Positions 1-5,334 of a DNA stretch of 5,334 nt are shown here, piece after piece. The DNA is taken from positions 1 through 5,334 of the forward strand of contig CADBPP010000279.1 of assembly GCA_902796565.1 (NCBI GenBank), given 5' to 3'. Below the pieces are notes generated by a model. That model did no database searches, was not told where the DNA came from, and saw only the letters and a program-made list of their open reading frames with translations. Origin of the DNA: an uncultured Eubacteriales bacterium. Lineage in GTDB: Bacteria; Bacillota; Clostridia; Eubacteriales; Anaerofustaceae. Both the position numbers and the translations under genes were made by a program. Each line of letters starts with the position of its first letter. Positions within the stretch are counted from its first letter, which is position 1.

Positions 1-72
1 CTGCACAACGCGTCGACGATACTGCTGGCGCTGAGGAACATGACTCCCCTCATCCCCGAGGAAGAAAACTGA
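1..72 (+). CDS. 3' end of an unrecognised gene (partial)
   Basis: Frame 1 is open from the window edge to a TGA at 70-72, giving the last 23 residues of a protein that ends in the acidic tail PEEEN. The codons resemble those of the downstream genes (CTG, CTC, ATC, AGG), and a strong terminator begins 12 bases after the stop, so this looks like a real gene end. The visible part, with a short hydrophobic stretch (ILLAL) and the run RNMTPLIP, is too short to assign a family. It lies on the same strand as the regulator and importer but is separated from them by the terminator, so it is probably its own transcription unit. A catabolic enzyme related to the importer is possible but is a guess. Confidence 0.7.
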   Translation: MHNASTILLALRNMTPLIPEEEN

Positions 73-83
73 ACACAGCTTTG

Positions 84-113
84 CAGAGTGAGGACATCCT
101 CACTCTGTTTTTT
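84..113 (+). terminator. Rho-independent terminator after the upstream gene
   Basis: CAGAGTGAGGA (84-94) pairs perfectly with TCCTCACTCTG (97-107). This gives a stem of up to 11 bp, or 10 bp with an ACAT tetraloop, followed at once by six T (108-113). It lies 12 bases after the stop at 72 and separates the upstream gene from the regulator. The T-run follows on the + strand, so it terminates rightward transcription. Confidence 0.93.
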
Positions 114-142
114 GCTTTCCGGACTCGGAAGGGATCAAATAA

Positions 143-162
143 ATACATTAATGTATACAATT
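143..162. promoter_or_regulatory. Probable GntR operator upstream of the regulator gene
   Basis: Two overlapping palindromes lie here: ATACATTAATGTAT (143-156, perfect, 14 bp) and TGTATACA (152-159, perfect, 8 bp). Together they make three alternating half-sites of the ATACA/TGTAT type. Bases 144-162 match the reverse complement of the importer control region (965-983) at 17 of 19 positions. GntR/FCD regulators commonly bind short palindromes of this kind and often act on their own promoter. That this regulator binds here is inferred from the shared motif and the gene order. The site occupies the -35 region of the promoter whose -10 is at 178-183, a position suited to autorepression. Confidence 0.68.
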
Positions 163-190
163 TGGAATACTCTGTGGTATAATATACTCA
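155..190 (+). promoter_or_regulatory. Promoter of the GntR-family regulator gene
   Basis: A perfect -10 hexamer TATAAT (178-183) is preceded directly by TGG (175-177), the TGn of an extended -10 element. The -35 position (about 155-160, ATACAA at 17-bp spacing) is a poor match to TTGACA and lies in the probable operator, so the extended -10 may do most of the work. A start about 7 bases past the -10 would fall near 190, leaving a very short leader with the ribosome binding site at the 5' end. An odd-centred palindrome GTATA-A-TATAC (177-187) overlaps the -10 and could be a further regulator half-site pair. Confidence 0.65.
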
Positions 191-197
191 GAGGTGA
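190..197 (+). promoter_or_regulatory. Ribosome binding site that fixes the regulator start
   Basis: AGAGGTGA (190-197) is a near-consensus Shine-Dalgarno sequence. From GAGG (191-194) there are 8 bases to the ATG at 203, which is good spacing. The in-frame GTG at 194 lies inside this site and cannot use it, so ATG 203 is preferred. Confidence 0.75.
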
Positions 198-202
198 CGG
201 AC

Positions 203-829
203 ATGGCATCAAACACAGGCATTCAGGACGTATACGACCACGTCAAGCAGAAGATCATATCCCGCGAATTCTTCCCGGGAAACAGGATAGTGGAGGAAGA
301 TCTGGCCTCCGAGATGGGCACTTCCCGCACCACTGTAAGGAGCGCCATCTCCCGGCTGGCCTTCGACGGGCTGGTGGACGTGGTGCCGAAAAAGGGGACA
401 TACGTGGCAAAGCCCACCATGGAGGACATGGAGGAGGTGTACGAACTCAGAAGGATCCTGGAATCCGAGGCGCTCAGGAAGGCTGTCCCGAGGATAGGGG
501 AGGACGCGCTCAAGCGCATGGAGGAGTGCATCGCCGATCAGGTCGAACTGGAAAAGCACTATACCATGCAGGAATACGTGAAGATAAACCGCGCATTCCA
601 TTCCGAGATAGCCAGGGCATCGGGAAACGCGTATCTTGAAAAGTTCCTGGATGAGCTCTTTAACAAGACCGCCATCTTTCTGACGTTCTACGACCGCTCC
701 GTGACGAACCTTGATTCCATCGAGACTCATACAAAGATACTTAATGCCATCAGGGAAGGGGATACCGAGAAGGCCGTGGAGGGCATCATCGAGGACAACC
801 AGATCGCCGTGGATGACATCATGATCTGA
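203..829 (+). CDS. GntR-family transcriptional regulator, FCD subfamily
   Basis: This is a 208-residue DNA-binding regulator, a normal length for the FCD (FadR C-terminal domain) subgroup. Residues about 7-70 form the GntR winged helix: PGNRI (25-29), EEDLASEMGTSRTTVRSAISRL (31-52, helix-turn-helix) and wing motif KKGTYV (63-68). Residues about 74-205 are the all-helical FCD ligand domain, with VYELRRILES (79-88), AFHSEIARASGN (131-142) and HTKILNAIREGD (176-187). FCD proteins usually bind a carboxylate-type effector, often through a metal held by D-x3-H and two further His. Aligned by spacing, those positions here are N129, H133, H176 and D198, so two differ from the common pattern. It probably represses itself and the importer that follows, because the same palindromic motif lies before both. 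It has its own promoter and terminator. The family is certain; the effector is unknown. Confidence 0.93.
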   Translation: MASNTGIQDVYDHVKQKIISREFFPGNRIVEEDLASEMGTSRTTVRSAISRLAFDGLVDVVPKKGTYVAKPTMEDMEEVYELRRILESEALRKAVPRIGEDALKRMEECIADQVELEKHYTMQEYVKINRAFHSEIARASGNAYLEKFLDELFNKTAIFLTFYDRSVTNLDSIETHTKILNAIREGDTEKAVEGIIEDNQIAVDDIMI

Positions 830-864
830 CTATTTTGAAAACACAAATGCTTAAGACAAATTTC

Positions 865-898
865 ACCGGCGCAGGCACGCAACCACGCCGGTTTTTTT
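865..898 (+). terminator. Rho-independent terminator after the regulator gene
   Basis: ACCGGCG (865-871) pairs with CGCCGGT (886-892) around a 14-base loop, and a run of seven T (892-898) follows. It begins 35 bases after the regulator stop. It should keep regulator transcripts out of the importer operon, so the importer needs its own promoter. The rather long loop makes it a little weaker than the first terminator. Confidence 0.85.
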
Positions 899-948
899 AA
901 TAATCAAAACCCTTATTCTTTCTTAATTTTAATATAATAAAAATCATA

Positions 949-977
949 TTGACTTAAGTTAATTAATTGTATACAAT
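949..977 (+). promoter_or_regulatory. Main promoter of the importer operon
   Basis: TTGACT (949-954, 5 of 6 to consensus) is followed after exactly 17 bp by TACAAT (972-977, 5 of 6). TG at 969-970 also lies just upstream of the -10. The DNA before the -35 (about 925-948) is A+T-rich with A and T tracts, like an UP element. Transcription should start near 984, leaving a leader of about 45 bases before the ATG at 1030. The -10 box is half of the palindrome ATTGTATACAAT, so a repressor bound there would block RNA polymerase. Confidence 0.8.
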
Positions 978-983
978 ATTGTA
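965..983. promoter_or_regulatory. Probable GntR/FCD operator over the importer -10 box
   Basis: Two perfect 12-bp palindromes overlap by six bases: ATTGTATACAAT (966-977) and TACAATATTGTA (972-983). This gives three alternating half-sites, ATTGTA, TACAAT, ATTGTA. The reverse complement of 965-983 matches 144-162, upstream of the regulator gene, at 17 of 19 bases. The TTGTATACAA type of palindrome fits what GntR/FCD proteins bind. The position over the -10 and probable start site predicts repression relieved by an effector; binding by the neighbouring regulator is inference. Confidence 0.75.
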
Positions 984-1029
984 AACAAAACGGAAAACTG
1001 CCATCCGAATAAAAAACAGGGAGGAAATA

Positions 1030-2622
1030 ATGAAAAAGACTTTAGCAATCCTTATTGCGGCACTGTTCATCCTCGCTTCCTTCGCCGGCTGCGGCGGAGG
1101 CGGCAAATCCACGGACAACGCCGACAGGGTACTGCAGATGTATACCAGCAGTGCTCTGACATCTGCCGACTGGCAGACCACCACCCTCACATCCGACATG
1201 CAGATCCTCTGGGTCCAGGTATTCGAGGGCCTTTACGGAATGGATGAATCCAAGGGCGGATACATCGACCTTCTCGCCAAGGACGTACAGGTGTCCGAGG
1301 ACGGTCTCGTTTACACCGTCACCCTGGTGGACGCCACATTCCAGAACGGTGATCCCCTCACCGCTGAGGACGTGGTCTTCAGCTACGGCAAGGCCATGGA
1401 GAACGCGAGATTCAACTACGTCACGTCCTTTATCAACAACATAGAGGCCAAGGACGACAAGACCGTCGTGTTCACGCTGGACTATCCGTATTCCGCCATC
1501 GCCCATACCTTCTGGACAGTAAAGATCTATTCCAAGAGGGAATATGAGGAGATCGTCGCCTCCGGCAAGGAATTCGGCGTTGAGGGCCACACAGCGGCCA
1601 CCGGTCCCTACATCATCACGGGATTCGACGCCAGCAGCGTGACTCTGGAAGCCAACGAGAACTACTGGAAGGGCGCTCCCGACATCAAGCACGTCCACTA
1701 TCAGGTCATCTCCGACGCCGCCGGACAGGTGGTAGCCTTCGAGAACGGCGAACTGGACTACTTTCCGAACGTACCGAACTCCGACTGGGAGAACGTCAAG
1801 GCCAAGGCCGGTGACAACTGCGAGATGGTCACCGCAAACGACGTAAAGGTCATGTTCATCAACTATCTGTCGCCCACCAACAACGGCATCCTGGGCAATC
1901 CCCTCGTAAGGGAAGCCATCATGTACGCAGTCAACAAGGATCACTGCATCAAGGCAGGTCTCGCCGGATACGGAATGCCCGCCTTCGAGTACATGTATCA
2001 CGGTTATGTTGCCACATCCCCGAACTATGAGGACGGCACCTTTAAGACTTACGATTACGATCCCGACAAGGCCCATCAGTGCCTGCTGGACGCCGGATTC
2101 ACCGAGGAAGAGATCGCTGCCGGCATCAACGTCGGAACCATCATAACCTACGGAAACAGCACCACCATACTCGGAAAGATGACCGTTGCCGTACAGGGCG
2201 ACCTCAAGGAAGTCGGTCTTATCGCTGACGTCGACGTACAGGACTACTCAGTCATCGGACCGAGAATGTACGCACAGGACTATGACATCGCTCTCTTCGG
2301 CGATTCAGGAAACTTCGACTTCAACAACATCCGTCAGCAGGTCCACTCCGAATCCGTCGGAATGTACCTGGTGCGCTACAAGGATCCCGCATCCCCCTTC
2401 GACTGGCAGAGGATCGAGGCCCTCGTGGATCAGGGCGTCGCCACATCCGATACCGCTGACCGTTACAAGGTCTACACAGAGCTCTGGGCGATCATCGCCG
2501 ATACAGCCACCATCTATCCCATCGCGCATTCCGGATACGGCATCGCCTGGTCCGACAACATCACGATAGACGGTCTGTGCCCGAGCTACTATCACATCGA
2601 CAGTTTCCACTGGGCAAACTAG
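1030..2622 (+). CDS. ABC importer substrate-binding lipoprotein, family 5 (DppA/OppA type)
   Basis: This 530-residue extracytoplasmic binding protein captures the substrate for the importer encoded next. Residues 1-21 are a lipoprotein signal peptide: KK, a hydrophobic core and a lipobox ending FAGC with the lipidated Cys at 21, then a Gly-rich linker (22-25). The mature part has family-5 hallmarks: FEGLYGMD (65-72), FQNGDPLTAEDVVFSY (104-119), TGPY (191-194), ANENYWKGAPDI (208-219), LVREAIMYAVNK (292-303) and YDYDPDKAHQCLLDAGF (341-357). The length is typical. GGAGG (1020-1024) lies 5 bases before the ATG. Ile is coded by ATC in nearly all cases (about 4 ATA of some 36), unlike the ATPase gene, which suggests high expression. 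Peptides are the commonest ligands, but this family also binds nickel complexes, opines, glutathione and sugars, so the substrate is not determined. Confidence 0.94.
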   Translation: MKKTLAILIAALFILASFAGCGGGGKSTDNADRVLQMYTSSALTSADWQTTTLTSDMQILWVQVFEGLYGMDESKGGYIDLLAKDVQVSEDGLVYTVTLVDATFQNGDPLTAEDVVFSYGKAMENARFNYVTSFINNIEAKDDKTVVFTLDYPYSAIAHTFWTVKIYSKREYEEIVASGKEFGVEGHTAATGPYIITGFDASSVTLEANENYWKGAPDIKHVHYQVISDAAGQVVAFENGELDYFPNVPNSDWENVKAKAGDNCEMVTANDVKVMFINYLSPTNNGILGNPLVREAIMYAVNKDHCIKAGLAGYGMPAFEYMYHGYVATSPNYEDGTFKTYDYDPDKAHQCLLDAGFTEEEIAAGINVGTIITYGNSTTILGKMTVAVQGDLKEVGLIADVDVQDYSVIGPRMYAQDYDIALFGDSGNFDFNNIRQQVHSESVGMYLVRYKDPASPFDWQRIEALVDQGVATSDTADRYKVYTELWAIIADTATIYPIAHSGYGIAWSDNITIDGLCPSYYHIDSFHWAN

Positions 2623-2655
2623 TCTGAAGACACAAACAGCAAATAACAGACATCT

Positions 2656-2680
2656 CCTGCGCCGGAACTTCCGGCGCAGG
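2656..2680 (+). other. Intercistronic stem-loop between binding protein and permease genes
   Basis: CCTGCGCCGGAA (2656-2667) and TTCCGGCGCAGG (2669-2680) are exact reverse complements around a single C. The hairpin is about 10-11 bp, very G+C-rich, with a small loop. The following bases are A+T-rich but lack a T-run, so it is unlikely to be a full terminator. It lies 33 bases after the binding-protein stop and about 14 bases before the next ribosome binding site. In comparable operons such structures protect the 3' end of the binding-protein mRNA or allow only partial read-through, raising its level over the permeases. That role is inferred here. Confidence 0.8.
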
Positions 2681-2709
2681 GAATATTTATATTAAGGAGA
2701 GGGTAATAA

Positions 2710-3648
2710 ATGATCAGATATGTCGCCAAAAGAGTACTGTTCCTTATTCCCACCATCCTGGGCGTCATCTTCATCATCTTCGCGGTCATGAACCTGACCC
2801 CCAGCAACCCGGCTCTGGCCATCCTCGGTCCCGGTACCCCGGCGGAGGATATCGCGGCCTACAACCATGAGCTGGGCTACGACAGGCCGTTCCTCGAAAA
2901 GTACGTCACCTACGTAAGGGACATGGTGTTCCACCAGGATTTCGGAAAGTCCTACATCACCAGAAAGAACGTGTTCGACGAGATATGGCCCCGCTACATC
3001 ATAACCATCAAGCTGGCTCTCTCGGGAGTCATCCTCTCGGCCCTCATCGGGGTGCCCCTGGGCATCAGGGCCGCCGTAAAGCAGTATACGCTGTGGGACA
3101 CCATACCGTCCCTGGTGGCGTTCCTTCTCGCGGCGGTGCCTTCCTTCGTCATGGGCCTCGTTCTTATGTTCATCTTCTGCCTCAAGCTGAGGCTCCTGCC
3201 CAGCTACGGGGCTGACTCCATCAAGAACTTCATCATGCCGGCACTGGCCATTTCTCTGCCCTCCAGCGCCCAGAACTTCCGTTTCACGAAGTCCTCCATG
3301 CTGGAAGCGATACGGCAGGACTATGTGCGCACCGCCAGGGCCAAGGGCGTGCCCGAACGCCAGGTCATCTGGAAGCACGTGCTCAAGAACGCCCTTCTGC
3401 CGGTCATCACCCAGATAGGTCTCTCGCTGGGAGTGCTCATCGCCGGAAGCGTCGTCACGGAGAAGATCTTCTCTATCCCCGGCGTCGGCAGCCTCATAGT
3501 GGACCGTATAAACTACTCTGACGAACCGATAATAATCGCGGGCACCATCCTCATTGCCATATGCTTCACGCTGGTCATGCTGATGGTGGACGTGCTGTAT
3601 GCCTTCATCGATCCCAGGATCAGGGCAAAATATACAAAAAAGAACTAG
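2710..3648 (+). CDS. dppB: ABC importer permease, DppB/OppB type
   Basis: This 312-residue integral membrane protein is one half of the transport channel and has the usual DppB length. Membrane segments are seen at about 9-29, 100-122, 134-158, 174-186, 230-251 and 275-299. Family features include RVLFLIPTILGV (8-19), NLTPSNPA (28-35) before the large periplasmic loop, FGKSY (78-82), and the cytoplasmic EAA-type coupling loop YVRTARAKGVPERQV with the following NALLPV (205-232). IFSIPGVG (253-260) and the ending DPRIRAKY (301-308) are also typical. AAGGAG (2694-2699) lies 10 bases before the ATG. The gene is 87 bases from the binding-protein gene and 9 from the next permease, so they are co-transcribed. 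The name reflects family only: OppB, AppB, NikB and GsiC look alike, and the substrate is not shown. Confidence 0.93.
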   Translation: MIRYVAKRVLFLIPTILGVIFIIFAVMNLTPSNPALAILGPGTPAEDIAAYNHELGYDRPFLEKYVTYVRDMVFHQDFGKSYITRKNVFDEIWPRYIITIKLALSGVILSALIGVPLGIRAAVKQYTLWDTIPSLVAFLLAAVPSFVMGLVLMFIFCLKLRLLPSYGADSIKNFIMPALAISLPSSAQNFRFTKSSMLEAIRQDYVRTARAKGVPERQVIWKHVLKNALLPVITQIGLSLGVLIAGSVVTEKIFSIPGVGSLIVDRINYSDEPIIIAGTILIAICFTLVMLMVDVLYAFIDPRIRAKYTKKN

Positions 3649-3657
3649 GAGGAAGAT

Positions 3658-4554
3658 ATGTCGGACAAACAAACATCAGCAGTCTCCTCCACGAAGACAG
3701 TATACAAGCGCCCCAGTCAGGCGAAGGAGATCTGGAGACGATTCAAGAAGACCAAGGGCGCTGTCATCGGAATGATACTTCTCATCATCATCATGGTGAG
3801 CGTCCTGGTGGGGCCCCTCGTAATACCCTATGAGAACGCCATCCATCAGGATTATGACTACATGCTGGCAAAGCCCAGCGCGGCACATCTTTTCGGATGC
3901 GACGGATACGGCAGGGACATCCTCGCCAGGATCATCCACGGCGGCCGCACATCCATAGGCATCGCTCTTCTGGCCACCGTGACCTCCTGTGTTTTCGGTT
4001 CCCTGCTGGGAGCCTTCGCGGGATTCTTCGGGGGCTGGATCGATTCGGTGATCATGAGGGCCCTCGACATCTTCATGTCGGTGCCTGACATCCTTTTCAC
4101 CATGGCAGTGGTGTACGCTCTCGGAGCCAGCTTCACGAACCTCCTGATCGCCCTTACCCTCACGTACTTCACCAATTACGTAAGGCTGGTGCGATCCCAG
4201 GTGCTGACCCTTTCCGACGCGGAGTACATCGAAGCGGCCAGGGCGGGCGGCAGCAGCAGCATAAGGATGATAATGAAGCACATCATCCCCAACTCCATAG
4301 GCGTCATCATAGTGAACACCACACTGAACGTGGCCAAGATCATCATCTACGAGTCCACACTGAGCTTTCTAGGCCTCGGCATGAAGCCCCCCGCGCCGGA
4401 GTGGGGAGCCATGCTATCGGAAGCCAGGGAATTCATGAGGACCGCTCCGCATCTATTGATCTTCCCGGCCCTGGCCATAGTGCTCACCGCCAGCGCCATA
4501 AACCTTCTGGGCGACGGTCTCAGGGATGCCCTGGATCCGCACCTCAGGAGCTGA
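3658..4554 (+). CDS. dppC: ABC importer permease, DppC/OppC type
   Basis: This 298-residue inner-membrane protein partners the preceding permease to form the channel. A basic cytoplasmic N-terminus (1-33) leads into the first membrane segment (about 34-57). HLFGCDGYGRDILARIIHG (77-95) is the family signature, with Cys81 where Thr is usual. Further membrane segments lie at about 99-125, 140-157, 160-176, 213-235 and 266-286. The EAA coupling loop is EAARAGGSS through HIIPN (192-212), and ESTLSFLGLGMKPPAPEWG (232-250) and LGDGLRDALDP (284-294) are diagnostic. The Shine-Dalgarno AGGAGGA (3647-3653) starts within the TAG stop of the upstream permease, a sign of coupled translation. The length is typical and no lesion is visible. 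As with its partner, the name is by family, not proven substrate. Confidence 0.94.
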   Translation: MSDKQTSAVSSTKTVYKRPSQAKEIWRRFKKTKGAVIGMILLIIIMVSVLVGPLVIPYENAIHQDYDYMLAKPSAAHLFGCDGYGRDILARIIHGGRTSIGIALLATVTSCVFGSLLGAFAGFFGGWIDSVIMRALDIFMSVPDILFTMAVVYALGASFTNLLIALTLTYFTNYVRLVRSQVLTLSDAEYIEAARAGGSSSIRMIMKHIIPNSIGVIIVNTTLNVAKIIIYESTLSFLGLGMKPPAPEWGAMLSEAREFMRTAPHLLIFPALAIVLTASAINLLGDGLRDALDPHLRS

Positions 4555-4555
4555 C

Positions 4556-4562
4556 AGGGGGT
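4556..4562 (+). promoter_or_regulatory. Ribosome binding site of the ATPase gene
   Basis: AGGGGGT (4556-4562) differs from AGGAGGT by one base and lies 5 bases before ATG 4568, immediately after the permease TGA (4552-4554). It supports ATG 4568 over the in-frame ATG at 4601, which has no comparable site, and so supports the N-terminal extension of the ATPase. Confidence 0.65.
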
Positions 4563-4567
4563 AAAAG

Positions 4568-5334
4568 ATGTTTAAAAAGAAAAACAATAAGAACGTCGAC
4601 ATGTCTCCGGCGCTGGAGGAGCTCTTCGAAGGGCGCTCCACGGATACCGTCATCGACATCCGCGACCTGTGGGTGGAGTACCAGAGCGATCTGGAGACCG
4701 TCAAAGCCGTAAACGGAATAGACCTGACCATCAAACGGGGCCGCACCTTCGGCCTGGTGGGGGAGACCGGAGCGGGCAAGACCACCACGGCCCTGTCCAT
4801 ACTGAGGCTCCTTCCCGCCGCCACCGGCAGGATAGTAAGAGGAGAGATAATCTTCAACGGAAAGGACCTGCTTTCCCTGGACGAGAACCTGATGCAGGCC
4901 GTCCGGGGCAACCTGGTATCCATGGTGTTCCAGGACCCCATGAGCGCCCTGAACCCGGTGTATACCGTGGGAGAACAGATAGGGGAGGCCATCAGGCTCC
5001 ACAATCCCGAACTTTCCGAAGAGGAAGTGGACAAAAAGGTGGAGGAGATGCTCTCCATGGTGGGCATAATGCCCCAGAGGAAGGTGGAGTTCCCCCATCA
5101 GTTCTCCGGAGTTATGAAGCAGAGGGTGGTGATCGCCATGGCCCTTTCCTGCGAACCGGAACTTCTTATAGCTGACGAGCCCACTACGGCCCTGGACGTC
5201 ACCATCCAGGCTCAGGTCCTGGCCATGATAAAGGAACTGAGGGACCGTCTCGGCACCTCGATGCTGATGATCACCCACGACCTCGGCATAGTTGCCCAGA
5301 CCTGCGACGACGTGGGAGTCATGTACGCCGGGGA
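4568..5334 (+). CDS. dppD: ABC importer ATPase, DppD/OppD type (3' end beyond window)
   Basis: The frame is open for 255 codons from ATG 4568 to the window end without a stop. This cytoplasmic ATPase powers the importer. Visible motifs in order: Walker A GETGAGKTT (65-73), Q-loop VFQDPMSALNP (120-130), signature FSGVMKQRV (179-187), Walker B LLIADEP (199-205), D-loop ALD (208-210) and H-loop ITHDLG (235-240). Family members run to about 320-340 residues, so roughly a quarter is missing, including the C-terminal peptide-importer extension. Two oddities: the signature has Val182 (GTT at 5111-5113) where Gly is normal, and about 27 residues, Lys-rich at the start (MFKKKNNKN), precede the ABC domain. 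The gene follows the permease by 13 bases. A second ATPase of the DppF/OppF type would be expected next. Confidence 0.93.
   Translation, partial: MFKKKNNKNVDMSPALEELFEGRSTDTVIDIRDLWVEYQSDLETVKAVNGIDLTIKRGRTFGLVGETGAGKTTTALSILRLLPAATGRIVRGEIIFNGKDLLSLDENLMQAVRGNLVSMVFQDPMSALNPVYTVGEQIGEAIRLHNPELSEEEVDKKVEEMLSMVGIMPQRKVEFPHQFSGVMKQRVVIAMALSCEPELLIADEPTTALDVTIQAQVLAMIKELRDRLGTSMLMITHDLGIVAQTCDDVGVMYAG

Noticed and set aside
175..187. TGGTATA resembling the GGTATA repeats bound by NanR, which would hint at sialic acid import
   Set aside because: There is one copy only, and it is explained by the extended -10 element. NanR sites are tandem GGTATA repeats, so this gives no support for a substrate.
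194..202. GTG at 194 as an upstream start for the regulator
   Set aside because: The GTG is part of the Shine-Dalgarno sequence AGAGGTGA, which is well spaced for the ATG at 203, and nothing usable lies upstream of 194 for it.
88..639. Open frame on the + strand overlapping the regulator in another frame
   Set aside because: It begins inside the terminator stem and its translation is low-complexity Gly/Arg/His-rich, while the overlapping frame encodes an unmistakable GntR protein.
933..938. TATAAT as a second -10 box for the importer operon
   Set aside because: No reasonable -35 hexamer lies 16-18 bp upstream and no TGn precedes it. The pair at 949-954 and 972-977 is far better. The A+T-rich stretch may serve as an UP element instead.
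830..1029. Possible riboswitch or small RNA in the gap before the binding-protein gene
   Set aside because: The predicted leader is only about 45 bases and shows no aptamer-like or antiterminator structure. The gap is accounted for by the terminator, promoter and operator.
1042..2076. Long open frame on the minus strand (344 codons) opposite the binding-protein gene
   Set aside because: It lies wholly antisense to a gene with clear family motifs, shows no recognisable domain, and is explained by the C/G-ending codon bias of the + strand, which removes antisense stops.
2692..3672. Long open frame on the minus strand (326 codons) opposite the first permease
   Set aside because: Its translation is rich in His, Asp, Gly and Arg with no membrane or enzyme motif, as expected for the complement of a membrane-protein gene.
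3784..3796. ATC trinucleotide run
   Set aside because: It encodes consecutive Ile residues in the first membrane segment of the second permease and is ordinary coding sequence.

Overview
The window carries a regulated peptide-type ABC importer operon. Every gene reads on the + strand. Coding DNA is fairly G+C-rich with C/G-ending codons, frequent AGG (Arg) and ATA (Ile), while the gaps between transcription units are strongly A+T-rich. Bacterial sigma-70/A-type promoters, strong Shine-Dalgarno sites, rho-independent terminators and a lipoprotein binding protein point to a bacterium, probably an anaerobe of the Clostridia or a Synergistota-like lineage. That placement is inferred from style and general protein resemblance only.

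Layout: (1) 1-72, the last 23 codons of an unrecognised gene, closed by a strong terminator (84-113). (2) 203-829, a GntR/FCD-family regulator with its own promoter (-10 at 178-183) inside a cluster of short palindromes, closed by a terminator (865-898). (3) 899-1029, an A+T-rich control region with a good promoter (TTGACT, 17 bp, TACAAT) whose -10 box lies in a palindromic operator. (4) 1030-2622, a family-5 solute-binding lipoprotein. (5) 2656-2680, a strong stem-loop between the binding-protein gene and the permease genes. (6) 2710-3648 and 3658-4554, two DppB/DppC-type permeases. (7) 4568-5334, a DppD-type ATPase cut by the window edge. A second ATPase (DppF/OppF type) would be expected just downstream but cannot be seen.

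The parts fit one system: the lipoprotein captures a peptide-like or other small ligand, the two permeases form the channel, and the ATPase drives import. The regulator probably controls both itself and the importer, because a 19-bp motif before the regulator (144-162) recurs in inverted orientation, 17 of 19 bases identical, over the importer promoter (965-983). The transported substrate cannot be read from the sequence.

I found no phage, insertion sequence, CRISPR, RNA gene or clearly new system. The points worth a second look are the shared three-half-site operator, altered metal-ligand positions in the regulator, a Gly-to-Val change in the ATPase signature motif, the ATPase's N-terminal extension, and two signs (stem-loop and codon bias) that the binding protein is made in excess of the membrane parts.
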